DNA of 30,046 nt from IMG/VR virus record IMGVR_UViG_3300023094_000028, positions 1-30,046 of that record, one strand, 5' to 3'. The DNA comes from a virus. How positions within the stretch are numbered: position 1 is the first letter of the stretch; each line of letters begins with the position of its first letter. A program made the translations under genes and the position numbers. Below the pieces are notes generated by a model. It was not told the origin of the DNA. It searched no databases and saw only the letters and a list, made by a program, of their open reading frames with translations. Shown piece by piece: positions 13,258 to 20,016 of this stretch.

Positions 13258-13754
13258 GCGAGCGGCCGAACTGCAAATCCCCCAGTGCGTGCGCGGCCCG
13301 TACCGCCGGCAAGCATTGCGCGCCGTGCTCGTTGAGCGCGCTGCATCGTGATCCCGAGTTCCGCGCCAAGCGGGGCGAGGCCTTCCGCAAGAAGATGGCG
13401 GAGGATCCTGAATTCCGAAAGCGCCATGTCGAGGCCAGTGCCGCCCGTCTGATGGCATGGCGCGCGAAGCCCGACACCAAGGTCGGCCAGCACGAAATGT
13501 CGCGCCGCAACCTCGAGAAGGCCAATTCGCCCGAGGTCGTGGCGGCACGGATCCGCGCCAAGAAGGAGCAGGCTTACGCTGGCATCCCGGAAGCGCGCTG
13601 GACCGAATGCCGCAAGCTGGCCGTGCGCTTTGGCGCGACGGAGGCCAAGCGCATCATCCTGGAAGACGAACAGGCCAAGGCCCGACGCGCCGTTGCTCAG
13701 GTGAAGGCCGACATGATCGCCCGCCGCGAGCGCGAGAAAGCGATGGCGTACTGA
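13254..13754 (+). CDS. Basic protein with N-terminal cysteine cluster
   Basis: A 166-residue, strongly basic protein starting at GTG 13254, which overlaps the previous stop. CKSPSACAARTAGKHCAPC (7-25) is a probable zinc-binding cluster. Two repeats of RDPEFRAKR/DPEFRKRH type and a long basic helix follow. The pattern recalls NUMOD-like nuclease-associated DNA-binding modules but without a nuclease core. DNA binding is likely, function unknown. Confidence 0.7.
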   Translation: MSERPNCKSPSACAARTAGKHCAPCSLSALHRDPEFRAKRGEAFRKKMAEDPEFRKRHVEASAARLMAWRAKPDTKVGQHEMSRRNLEKANSPEVVAARIRAKKEQAYAGIPEARWTECRKLAVRFGATEAKRIILEDEQAKARRAVAQVKADMIARREREKAMAY

Positions 13755-13999
13755 TGCGCGCGACCATGACCACCAGCACCGCGATGGAAATCATTCGCTC
13801 GGTATCGGATCGCACCGGGGTAGGAGTTCTGGACATCCTCAGTGATGACCGGAGCCGCCATTTGGTCCGCGCTCGCAACCAAGCGTACCTCGCCTTGATC
13901 GAGGGCGGTGCAAGCTATTCCCATACTGGACGACTGATGCAGCGCCATCACACTACCGTGATGCATGGTGTCCGTGCGGCGCGCGGGGACGCCGCATGA
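13754..13999 (+). CDS. Stand-alone DnaA domain IV (DnaA-box-binding) protein
   Basis: An 81-residue protein that matches the DNA-binding domain IV of DnaA: VSDRTGVGVLDILSDDRSRH, ARNQAYLALIEGGASYSHTG and the signature MQRHHTTVMHG. It has no ATPase domain, so it cannot remodel an origin alone. It could bind DnaA boxes and act in phage replication or interfere with the host origin. The ATG at 13754 overlaps the upstream TGA as TGATG. The first eight residues are not part of the family. Confidence 0.85.
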   Translation: MRATMTTSTAMEIIRSVSDRTGVGVLDILSDDRSRHLVRARNQAYLALIEGGASYSHTGRLMQRHHTTVMHGVRAARGDAA

Positions 14000-14352
14000 A
14001 GCGGGCGCACAAATTCGGTGCGCGCAAGTCGTCGTGCGTCAGCGGTCATATGCACCCAAGTGCCAAAGAGGCGCGACGCTGCAACGAGCTGCATATTTTG
14101 CGTCGTGCCGGTCACATCCGCGATCTGGAGGTCGAGCCTCAGTTCTTCTTCACGATCGACGGCCGCCAGTTGAAGCACCTCAATGGTCGTCGAGCAGGCT
14201 TCAAACCTGATTTCGGATACCGCCTCGCGGATAGCGACCGCCGGATCGTCGAGGATTGCAAGGGCGGCGCCGCCACCAAGACCGAGGCTTACGTGCTTCG
14301 GGTCGCGCTCTTTCGCCACCTGCACCCTGAGATCGAACTGAGGGAAGTCTGA
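13996..14352 (+). CDS. DUF1064 PD-(D/E)XK nuclease-like protein
   Basis: A 118-residue protein with the DUF1064 pattern: PSAKEARRCNELHILRRAGH, LEVEPQFFF, a PDF core (FKPDFGY), IVEDCKGG and a final YVLRVALFRHLHPEIELREV. This is a restriction-endonuclease-fold phage nuclease, with E26-, D72- and E87-x-K89-type active positions. DNA recombination or branched-DNA cleavage is the usual suggestion. It overlaps the DnaA-like gene by ATGA. Confidence 0.85.
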   Translation: MKRAHKFGARKSSCVSGHMHPSAKEARRCNELHILRRAGHIRDLEVEPQFFFTIDGRQLKHLNGRRAGFKPDFGYRLADSDRRIVEDCKGGAATKTEAYVLRVALFRHLHPEIELREV

Positions 14353-15287
14353 TGAAATTCGCCGGAGCGGTTTGGGCCGCGCTCCGAGGAAAGCGAAGCA
14401 CGGCCCGTCAACAAACCGATGGAGATATTACGATGGCTACGCAGCTTTTTCAACCGCCCCACGGCAGCCCGGCATGGTTCCACACCACGGCGCAGAAGGC
14501 GGCAGTTTCGGGTGTGATCTCGGAGCGTATCGTCCTCACGCCAGAATTGGCGAAGGCTATGCTGAACAACAACCCCGACAATCGGCTGATCCGTGTCGGC
14601 AACCTCAAGAAGCTTGAGGACGATATTCGTGCTGGGCGCTGGACGTTCAACGGAGAGCCTATCCTCATTTCGAATGAGGGCATGGTCAACGATGGCCAGC
14701 ATCGGTGCACGGCAGTAATCGAGACTAACATTCCGATCGAGACCATGATCGTGTTCGGTCTCGAGCGGGCGTCGCGCATCACCGTCGATCAGGGCGGCGC
14801 TAAGGCGGCATGCGATTATCTGTCGATGGAGGGGGTCCCCAACTCGACAAATGTCGCCGCGATCGGTCGCTTGTTGATTGCTTACGAGCAGTCCGACGGG
14901 AAGAACTTTTCCGGCTCAAGCTATATTTCCTCCGGCGAGATCGTCGCGCGCTATTACAAGGATCCTGCCCTCGGGCGCAGCGCGCTGTTTGCGGCGAGCC
15001 TGCATGTGCACTCGAAGAAGCTCGGCCCTCCGTCGGTGTTCGGCTTCTGCCATTGCTTGTTCTCGCGGATCGATCCGGCGTCAGCAGACACATTCCTTCG
15101 CCAGGTTGGTGTCGGCGAAAACATCAAAAAGAGCGACCCCGCGTTTGCTGTTCGGGAAGGCCTGTTCCGCGAACGCCTGGCACGTGACGAGAAGGCGCAT
15201 ATCATCATGCGTGGCTGGAACGCGTTCCGCCGCAAGCGCTCGCTGACGCTGACCAAGGTCATCGGCAACCTGCCGGCGCTGATCTAA
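14352..15287 (+). CDS. ParB/Srx-like fold phage protein with DGQHR motif
   Basis: A 311-residue protein whose core contains NLKKLEDDIRAGRW, GEPILISNEGMVNDGQHR (R118) and IVFGLERASRITVDQGGAKA. The DGQHR box and neighbouring segments resemble ParB/sulfiredoxin-fold proteins common in phages. A long helical C-terminal region follows. The ATG at 14352 overlaps the previous stop (TGATG); ATG 14433, with GGAG nine bases upstream, is an equally good start giving 284 residues. It sits directly before a second ParB-like gene. Confidence 0.78.
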   Translation: MKFAGAVWAALRGKRSTARQQTDGDITMATQLFQPPHGSPAWFHTTAQKAAVSGVISERIVLTPELAKAMLNNNPDNRLIRVGNLKKLEDDIRAGRWTFNGEPILISNEGMVNDGQHRCTAVIETNIPIETMIVFGLERASRITVDQGGAKAACDYLSMEGVPNSTNVAAIGRLLIAYEQSDGKNFSGSSYISSGEIVARYYKDPALGRSALFAASLHVHSKKLGPPSVFGFCHCLFSRIDPASADTFLRQVGVGENIKKSDPAFAVREGLFRERLARDEKAHIIMRGWNAFRRKRSLTLTKVIGNLPALI

Positions 15288-15976
15288 TGCAGACGATCAG
15301 TCTCAGGACCGAGATTGTGGAAGTTATCGAGCGCCACCGTGCGCTCGATAATGCTGCATGTGATCGGCTCGCCGCGTCGATGCGGGAGATCGGGCTTTGT
15401 CAGCCCATTTCTATCCGCATCGCCGACATGATGGTTATCGATGGAAAGGAGGTTGAAGGGGTCCCCGTGCTGGTTGCGGGGCGTCATCGGCTTGAGGCTG
15501 CGAAGCGCCTTGGCTGGTCGCATATCGAATGCATCGAGGTCGATGACGATGCAGTGTCTGCCGAGATGTGGGAGATCGCCGAGAACCTGCATCGGCTGGA
15601 TCTGACCAAGGATCAGCGGGACAAGCATATTCGGCGGTATGCTGAATTGTTGGACGGGCGACGCGCCAAAGAAATTCAGGCGCCGCAAGATGCTGCACCT
15701 GAAATCGGCTATCGTAAGCCGCCGCCGCAGACAAAGGGCGTTGCGCGTCAAGTGGCGGAGGAGACAGGTTTGAGCGTCGATACGGTGCGTCGTGCGCTCA
15801 ATCCTAAGCCTGTGCTCATCAAGTCAGTCGTCGAGGCGGAAAGCGACGAAGAGGCCATTCTTCGCGAAGCGAACGCGATAGTCGCCGCGTGGAACCGTGC
15901 GCGCCAAGCCGCGCGTGATCTCGCCCTCGAACAGATCGACGCGCCCGTGTTCGACAGGAGCCGTTCGGCTGCATGA
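15287..15976 (+). CDS. ParB-like protein with N-terminal ParB domain and HTH
   Basis: A 229-residue protein with a ParB N-terminal fold: LDNAACDRLAASMREIGLCQPISIR, the VLVAGRHRLEAAKRLGW box and IAENLHRLDLTKDQR box. A KorB-type HTH follows (GVARQVAEETGLSVDTVRRAL), then a short basic end. No ParA is visible in the window, so plasmid-style partition is not shown; transcription control is equally possible. The start overlaps the preceding TAA (TAATG). It is coupled to the replication gene. Confidence 0.85.
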   Translation: MQTISLRTEIVEVIERHRALDNAACDRLAASMREIGLCQPISIRIADMMVIDGKEVEGVPVLVAGRHRLEAAKRLGWSHIECIEVDDDAVSAEMWEIAENLHRLDLTKDQRDKHIRRYAELLDGRRAKEIQAPQDAAPEIGYRKPPPQTKGVARQVAEETGLSVDTVRRALNPKPVLIKSVVEAESDEEAILREANAIVAAWNRARQAARDLALEQIDAPVFDRSRSAA

Positions 15977-16689
15977 TCCGCCCTGAAGTTCTTGATGCCC
16001 TTCTGGCTGCCGGCGCCACCGCCGAGATGATCGTTGCCGCGGTCAAGGCTGACCTGCGCCAGGAGGACGTTAAGCTTCAGGAGAAGCGCGAGAAGGATGC
16101 CGCAAGGCAACGTAAGTCACGAATGTCACGGAATGTCACAGTGACTCCGCGTGACAAGTGTGACGTCCTTCCCCCCAATGAGTATATATCTAACCCCCCA
16201 TCCCAAACCTCATCCCCTGACGGGGATGATCCCCTTTCGCTGGATTTAGCTGATCGGGTTGTTGAGGCCTGGAACGGCCAGATCACCGGAACGCCCCTGC
16301 CGACAGCCCGGAAGCTGAACCCAGATCGCCGGAAGCACCTGCGCTGCCGTGTCGCCGAGCATGGCGAGGATGCGGTTTTCGTGGCGGTATCGAACATGAT
16401 CCAGTCGGATTTTCACTCCGGGCGGAGCGGGAAATGGACCGAGGGCAATCTTGGTTGGTTGCTGAAAAGCCCGGAGAATTTCCTGAAAATGCTGGAGCGC
16501 AAACCGGTCGATGTCCCGCAGTCGTCGGGGAAGCAGTGGACCGCTGAGGAGCGTGCCGCGCATCTCGCCAAGCTTGAACGGTTCGGCCTCGACAGGCCCG
16601 ATCCGCCCCAGCCGCCGCCCGATCGCAAGACGACGGCTTACGGCGCTGGAATTGGCCAACTGGTTGATCGGATTGGAATTGCACGATGA
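15973..16689 (+). CDS. Phage replication protein with embedded origin-like repeats
   Basis: A 238-residue protein. The N-terminal helix (MIRPEVLDALLAAGATAEMI) and basic segment (AARQRKSRMSRNVTV) precede a proline-rich linker. The C-terminal domain (VVEAWNGQITGTPLP, EHGEDAVFVAVSNMIQSDFHSG, WLLKSPENFLKMLE) is shared by phage replication initiators or helicase loaders. It follows the ParB-like genes and ends the replication module. The GTCAC repeats at 16116-16164 lie inside it, encoding residues 48-64, like lambda ori inside O. The exact role is inferred. Confidence 0.78.
   Translation: MIRPEVLDALLAAGATAEMIVAAVKADLRQEDVKLQEKREKDAARQRKSRMSRNVTVTPRDKCDVLPPNEYISNPPSQTSSPDGDDPLSLDLADRVVEAWNGQITGTPLPTARKLNPDRRKHLRCRVAEHGEDAVFVAVSNMIQSDFHSGRSGKWTEGNLGWLLKSPENFLKMLERKPVDVPQSSGKQWTAEERAAHLAKLERFGLDRPDPPQPPPDRKTTAYGAGIGQLVDRIGIAR
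16116..16164. other. Candidate phage replication origin: six GTCAC pentamers in mirror spacing
   Basis: GTCAC occurs at 16116, 16125 and 16135, and its complement GTGAC at 16141, 16151 and 16160. Start-to-start steps are 9, 10, 6, 10, 9, so the array is an exact dyad centred on base 16140. An AT-rich tract (AGTATATATCTAA, about 16181-16193) follows, as expected of an unwinding element. The location inside the replication gene parallels lambda ori. Confidence 0.72.
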
Positions 16690-16695
16690 CCCATC

Positions 16696-16934
16696 ACCAC
16701 AGCACGGGGAGTTAATTATGAACAAGCAGCAGCATACTTCTAACCAGACCGGCGGCATCGGATTCTTCGGCCTGCTCGCCATCGCCTTCATCGTCTTGAA
16801 GTTGGTCGGCTACATCGGATGGTCGTGGTGGTGGGTTCTATCACCGCTTTGGCTGCCGATTTTGGTCGTTTTCGTGGTGGCAGTACCGACCATCATGTTC
16901 GCTTCTTTCCGCAAGTGAACCACAGCACGGGGAG
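16696..16934 (+). repeat. Duplicated 16-bp ribosome-binding leader
   Basis: ACCACAGCACGGGGAG is found identically at 16696-16711 and 16919-16934, each just before a small gene. The GGGGAG end acts as the ribosome site of both genes. It suggests duplication of the leader or copying of a gene cassette. Confidence 0.8.
16718..16918 (+). CDS. Small two-helix membrane protein
   Basis: A 66-residue protein with a polar N-terminus (MNKQQHTSNQTGG) and two hydrophobic helices (about 15-32 and 40-61) separated by GWSWWWVLSPLW. GGGGAG is seven bases before the ATG at 16718. Similar small WWW-containing membrane proteins are common in phage and bacterial genomes; function unknown. A holin is possible, but no endolysin is adjacent. 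Confidence 0.75.
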   Translation: MNKQQHTSNQTGGIGFFGLLAIAFIVLKLVGYIGWSWWWVLSPLWLPILVVFVVAVPTIMFASFRK

Positions 16935-16942
16935 GGAGTGAG

Positions 16943-17128
16943 ATGAGCAGTGGTTTCCCAAAGTTTACGCCAACCATAGGTCGGCTTCAGGCCGGAATTG
17001 ACCTGTTGCGTGGGGTCATGACTTCCGCAGAGCGTCGGCTCACGCGCAGCGAGCTGGCTGATCTCGATCGCGCGAAGGGCCTGCTTGAATATTTCCGCGA
17101 TGAGTCCTCGCTTGAGGAGCGCCTGTGA
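16943..17128 (+). CDS. Small helical protein before terminase
   Basis: A 61-residue protein starting MSSGFPKFTPTIGRLQAGID and dominated by two helices (LLRGVMTSAERRLTRSEL, DLDRAKGLLEYFRDES). The same ribosome leader as the preceding gene (GGGGAGGGAG) lies upstream. Its stop overlaps the small terminase start as TGATG. No family is known to me; a packaging role is suggested only by position. Confidence 0.72.
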   Translation: MSSGFPKFTPTIGRLQAGIDLLRGVMTSAERRLTRSELADLDRAKGLLEYFRDESSLEERL

Positions 17129-17484
17129 TGAACATTGATGCGATCCTCAGCGGCCTGGAGGAGACTGGAAACCTCACGAAGACCTGTCGCGAGCTAGGCG
17201 AGAGCAGGGGCTATTTCCTGCAATTGTGTGGGCAGGATGCATCGCTTGCTGACCGCTACGCCCGCGCGCGCGAGGTCGGCCTTGATGCGGAGGCTGATCG
17301 TGCCATTCAGGAGGCGCTTGAGGCTTCGGATCCAGGCCTTGGTCGCTTAGCGCTGGACGCCCGCAAATGGTATCTGAGCAAGCTTCTGCCGAAGAAATAT
17401 GGCGACAAGCTCGACCTGACCTCTGGCGGTGAGCGCTTCGACTGGGGCGTGCGTGCCGCCAAGGCTCGGAGTGAGGCGGAGTGA
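17128..17484 (+). CDS. terS: Terminase small subunit
   Basis: A 118-residue protein with an N-terminal helix-turn-helix-like segment (ETGNLTKTCRELGESRGYF) for DNA recognition. The conserved terminase small-subunit end follows (LGRLALDARKWYLSKLLPKKYGDK). It would bind the packaging site and regulate the large subunit. The ATG at 17128 overlaps the preceding stop (the earlier GTG at 17125 is unlikely). It lies two genes before the large terminase. Confidence 0.88.
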   Translation: MNIDAILSGLEETGNLTKTCRELGESRGYFLQLCGQDASLADRYARAREVGLDAEADRAIQEALEASDPGLGRLALDARKWYLSKLLPKKYGDKLDLTSGGERFDWGVRAAKARSEAE

Positions 17485-17597
17485 GTGGCCGCCCAGCATC
17501 TGCGGGAGCTGATCTGGCGGTGATGGCAGGCCTGCTATCGTGCATGGCGATTTCCTGCCTCTGCGGCTTCGTTCTCGGCTGGGCGGTGTTCGCATGA
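17481..17597 (+). CDS. 38-residue membrane peptide between terminase subunits
   Basis: GTG 17481 overlaps the small terminase stop (GTGA), and TGA 17595-17597 overlaps the large terminase ATG (ATGA). The peptide has one hydrophobic helix with several cysteines (LLSCMAISCLCGFVLGWAVF). It fills the gap exactly. Its function is unknown; it might exist mainly to couple translation of the two terminase genes. Confidence 0.55.
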   Translation: MSGRPASAGADLAVMAGLLSCMAISCLCGFVLGWAVFA

Positions 17598-19048
17598 AAA
17601 TCGACCCCGCCCTCGCCGACGAGATCCTGTCGATGTACGACGATCCCTATCGATTCGTGCTGTTCGCGTTCGACTGGGGCGCCGGCGATCTGGCGGATTG
17701 GCCCGGCCCTGACGAGTGGCAGACCGCATTCCTGAAGAAGCTGCGCGACGCCATTCGCAACCGCCAGCCCGGCGACGTGATCAAGATGGCGGTGAAGACG
17801 GGCCGCGGCGTCGGCAAGACGGCGATGGAGGCATGGCTATCGTTGTGGCTCATGTCCACGCGGCCGAACTTCGCTGGCTTCGGTACGGCCAATACCGCCG
17901 ACCAGTTGAGCGACAAGTTCTGGCGTGAGCTGGCGTTGTGGCACCAGCGGGCGATCAACCGCGACTGGTTCACATGGACGGCAACCCGGTTCTATCACAA
18001 CGACGCGAAGGAGACCTGGGGCATCGACGCGCTCCCGTGGCGCGAGAATAACCCCGACGCACTGGGCGGCCTCCACAATGCCGGCCGCGGCCAATGCGCG
18101 ATCGTGGACGAAGGCTCGGGTGTGCCTGGGCCGATCTACGACACGATCGAAGCGACGATGACCGATCCCGACAGCTTCGTGTTCGTGTTCGGCAACCCGC
18201 TGCGCAAGACGGGGCGGTTCTACGAACTGTTCACCCGCTTCGCCCACCGCTGGATCCCGTTCACCATTGACGCGCGGACCAGCCGCGTCGCCAACCAGAG
18301 CACGATCAATCAGGCGATCGAGGATTACGGGCTCTCGTCCGATTACGTGAAGGTCAACGTGCTGGGCGAGTTCCCGGCGGCCGATGCTCAGACGCTTATC
18401 CCGTTGCCGCTGATCGAGGCGGCGCGTGTTCGCAAGGTGGAAGGCGTCGAGCGCTACCGGCCTGTCTGGGGGCTCGATGTGGCGCGCTTCGGCGACGATC
18501 GCACTGCGCTCGCTGTTCGTCGTCACCGCAAGCTCGAGGAGATCGAAAGCTGGCGAGGGCTCGACACGATGCAGACCGCCGGCCGGATCAAGCTGCGATA
18601 CGACGAATGCTCCCATGACGACAAGCCCACGTCCATCGTGGTCGATGTCATCGGCATAGGCGCGGGTGTGGTCGATCGGTTGCGCGAACTCGATCTTCCC
18701 GTCCGGGCGCTGAACGTCTCCGAGATGCCGGCGGTGCGGCAGAAGTTCCACCGCCTGCGCGACGAGATGTACTGGAAGGGCCGCGAGTGGTTCGAGGGCA
18801 TGAACGTCGAATGCGCAGACATGGCTGTTGGCGGTGAACTGGCCGATGTCCTGTATTCCTACACCAGCGCAGGGCAGATCAAGGTCGAGCCGAAAGCCGA
18901 CATCAAGGAGCGGCTGGGGCGCTCGCCGGACGTCGGCGAAGCGCTGCTGCTGAGCCTGATGGAGGATTGCCAGCTGATCGATATCGCCAGCGCCGATCGG
19001 TATCGGCGGGCACGTCAGAGGTCACAAGGGAGCGCATGGGCTGCATGA
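17594..19048 (+). CDS. terL: Terminase large subunit (packaging ATPase/nuclease)
   Basis: This 484-residue packaging motor has an ATPase domain with Walker A KTGRGVGKT (68-76, K75) and Walker B CAIVDE (168-173, D172/E173). A coupling motif region follows (FVFGNPLRKTGRFYE). A C-terminal RNase-H-like nuclease has D295 in WGLDVARFGDDRTA and IVVDVIGIGAGVVDRL. Length is typical. The ATG at 17594 is coupled to the membrane peptide; a longer frame from 17540 is unnecessary. Headful or cos packaging cannot be told from the sequence alone. Confidence 0.96.
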   Translation: MKIDPALADEILSMYDDPYRFVLFAFDWGAGDLADWPGPDEWQTAFLKKLRDAIRNRQPGDVIKMAVKTGRGVGKTAMEAWLSLWLMSTRPNFAGFGTANTADQLSDKFWRELALWHQRAINRDWFTWTATRFYHNDAKETWGIDALPWRENNPDALGGLHNAGRGQCAIVDEGSGVPGPIYDTIEATMTDPDSFVFVFGNPLRKTGRFYELFTRFAHRWIPFTIDARTSRVANQSTINQAIEDYGLSSDYVKVNVLGEFPAADAQTLIPLPLIEAARVRKVEGVERYRPVWGLDVARFGDDRTALAVRRHRKLEEIESWRGLDTMQTAGRIKLRYDECSHDDKPTSIVVDVIGIGAGVVDRLRELDLPVRALNVSEMPAVRQKFHRLRDEMYWKGREWFEGMNVECADMAVGGELADVLYSYTSAGQIKVEPKADIKERLGRSPDVGEALLLSLMEDCQLIDIASADRYRRARQRSQGSAWAA

Positions 19049-19269
19049 CCTACGCAACGGAAATCCAGCAGGCCTTGGGCATCCCCGACGACGGCAAGGA
19101 GCGCGTGCGGTTCGAGATGTTCGATATGGGCCGCACGATCGGTGTGCTGGCGCGCTATCCCGATGATCGCCAATTTGCGCTGAGGTTGCCGTTTGCCGAT
19201 GACTGGCGAGACGAGGCCATCGCTGAGATCGCAGCGCGCCGGAGCGCGTATTTGGCGGAGGCGGCATGA
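19045..19269 (+). CDS. Small unknown protein after terminase
   Basis: A 74-residue protein starting MTYATEIQQALGIPDDGKER and continuing with beta strands (VRFEMFDMGRTIGVLARYPDD) and a C-terminal helix. ATG 19045 overlaps the terminase stop (ATGA), and its stop overlaps the HNH gene. It resembles no family I know. An in-frame ATG at 19036 inside terL is less likely. Confidence 0.7.
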   Translation: MTYATEIQQALGIPDDGKERVRFEMFDMGRTIGVLARYPDDRQFALRLPFADDWRDEAIAEIAARRSAYLAEAA

Positions 19270-19805
19270 CTAACCTCGATGAGGCTTTAATCGAAATGCT
19301 TCGTCGGGCACGACCCATTGAGGCGTCTCCCGAGCTTCCTATGGCTCCCGATGCCTTCCGAATGATGCGTGAGAATGCGGGCTACAACCAAGCCGAGGCC
19401 GGCGCAGCGATGGGCGTTTCCCGCGTTACGATAGTTCGATGGGAAACCGGAAAGATGCCAATCACGCGACGCGCCGCTGCCGGGCTTAATGGTCTCTACA
19501 TGGTGAAAAGTCGTGAAGTGCGTGCCCACGAAAGGTTCGTCTCTCCCGTGGTTGTCACGTCTGCAACTGGCTCGATGCGCAGGAGATCGATCCCAGCCGC
19601 GATAAAGCGAGCGGTTATCGCGAGAGATGGCGGTGTCTGCGTATATTGCGGCGCGAAGCCTGATCGCATCTTTCTCGATCACAGAATGCCCGTCTCACGG
19701 GGTGGGGAGCATAGCGAGGCAAATCTTTGCGTGTCGTGCCACCGCTGCAACAGCGCGAAGCGCACCAGGACAGCAGAGGAGTTCATTCGTTATGCAGCCC
19801 GCTGA
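19266..19805 (+). CDS. XRE helix-turn-helix fused to HNH endonuclease
   Basis: A 179-residue protein. Residues about 26-79 are an XRE HTH (MMRENAGYNQAEAGAAMGVSRVTIVRWETG). After a basic linker, residues 120-172 form an HNH nuclease with zinc pair C125/C128 (CVYCG), D138-H139 (LDHRMPVSRGG), N153 and C158/C161 followed by N162 and K165. HNH proteins near terminase often help packaging, but a DNA-recognising HTH in front would suit a homing or regulatory nuclease. It is placed between terL and the portal gene. Confidence 0.87.
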   Translation: MTNLDEALIEMLRRARPIEASPELPMAPDAFRMMRENAGYNQAEAGAAMGVSRVTIVRWETGKMPITRRAAAGLNGLYMVKSREVRAHERFVSPVVVTSATGSMRRRSIPAAIKRAVIARDGGVCVYCGAKPDRIFLDHRMPVSRGGEHSEANLCVSCHRCNSAKRTRTAEEFIRYAAR

Positions 19806-20004
19806 ACTACGATCTGCACGCAATGCCGCTGGCCTGACGCAGGAGCAGCTGGCTAACAGCCTCGGCGTGTCCCGAGAACTCATAAATCGAATGGAGGCAG
19901 GAAGGGCCAAAATCACCAAGAGAACGGCAAACCAAATACTAGGTGTGACAACACATCACACTTTAGAGAAGCTGTGTCTATTGAGCGCTTTCGTCAGGTC
20001 GTAG
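19792..20004 (+). CDS. Small XRE-type HTH protein
   Basis: A 70-residue protein whose first 50 residues are a standard XRE HTH (RNAAGLTQEQLANSLGVSRELINRMEAG). The last 20 (GVTTHHTLEKLCLLSAFVRS) are short for a regulator and may be a truncated end. ATG 19792 lies 14 bases inside the HNH gene. The DNA from about 19860 to 20010 is visibly AT-richer than its neighbours, suggesting recent arrival. Confidence 0.78.
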   Translation: MQPAELRSARNAAGLTQEQLANSLGVSRELINRMEAGRAKITKRTANQILGVTTHHTLEKLCLLSAFVRS

Positions 20005-20016
20005 TATTATCCATGC

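Noticed and set aside
16718-16918. Holin
   Set aside because: Two membrane helices fit, but there is no adjacent endolysin and the gene precedes terminase. I left it as an unknown membrane protein.
17837-18751. Long minus-strand frame opposite the large terminase
   Set aside because: It is fully antisense to terL, whose Walker and nuclease motifs are clear, has no ribosome binding site and no recognisable domain. GC-rich DNA often gives such shadows.
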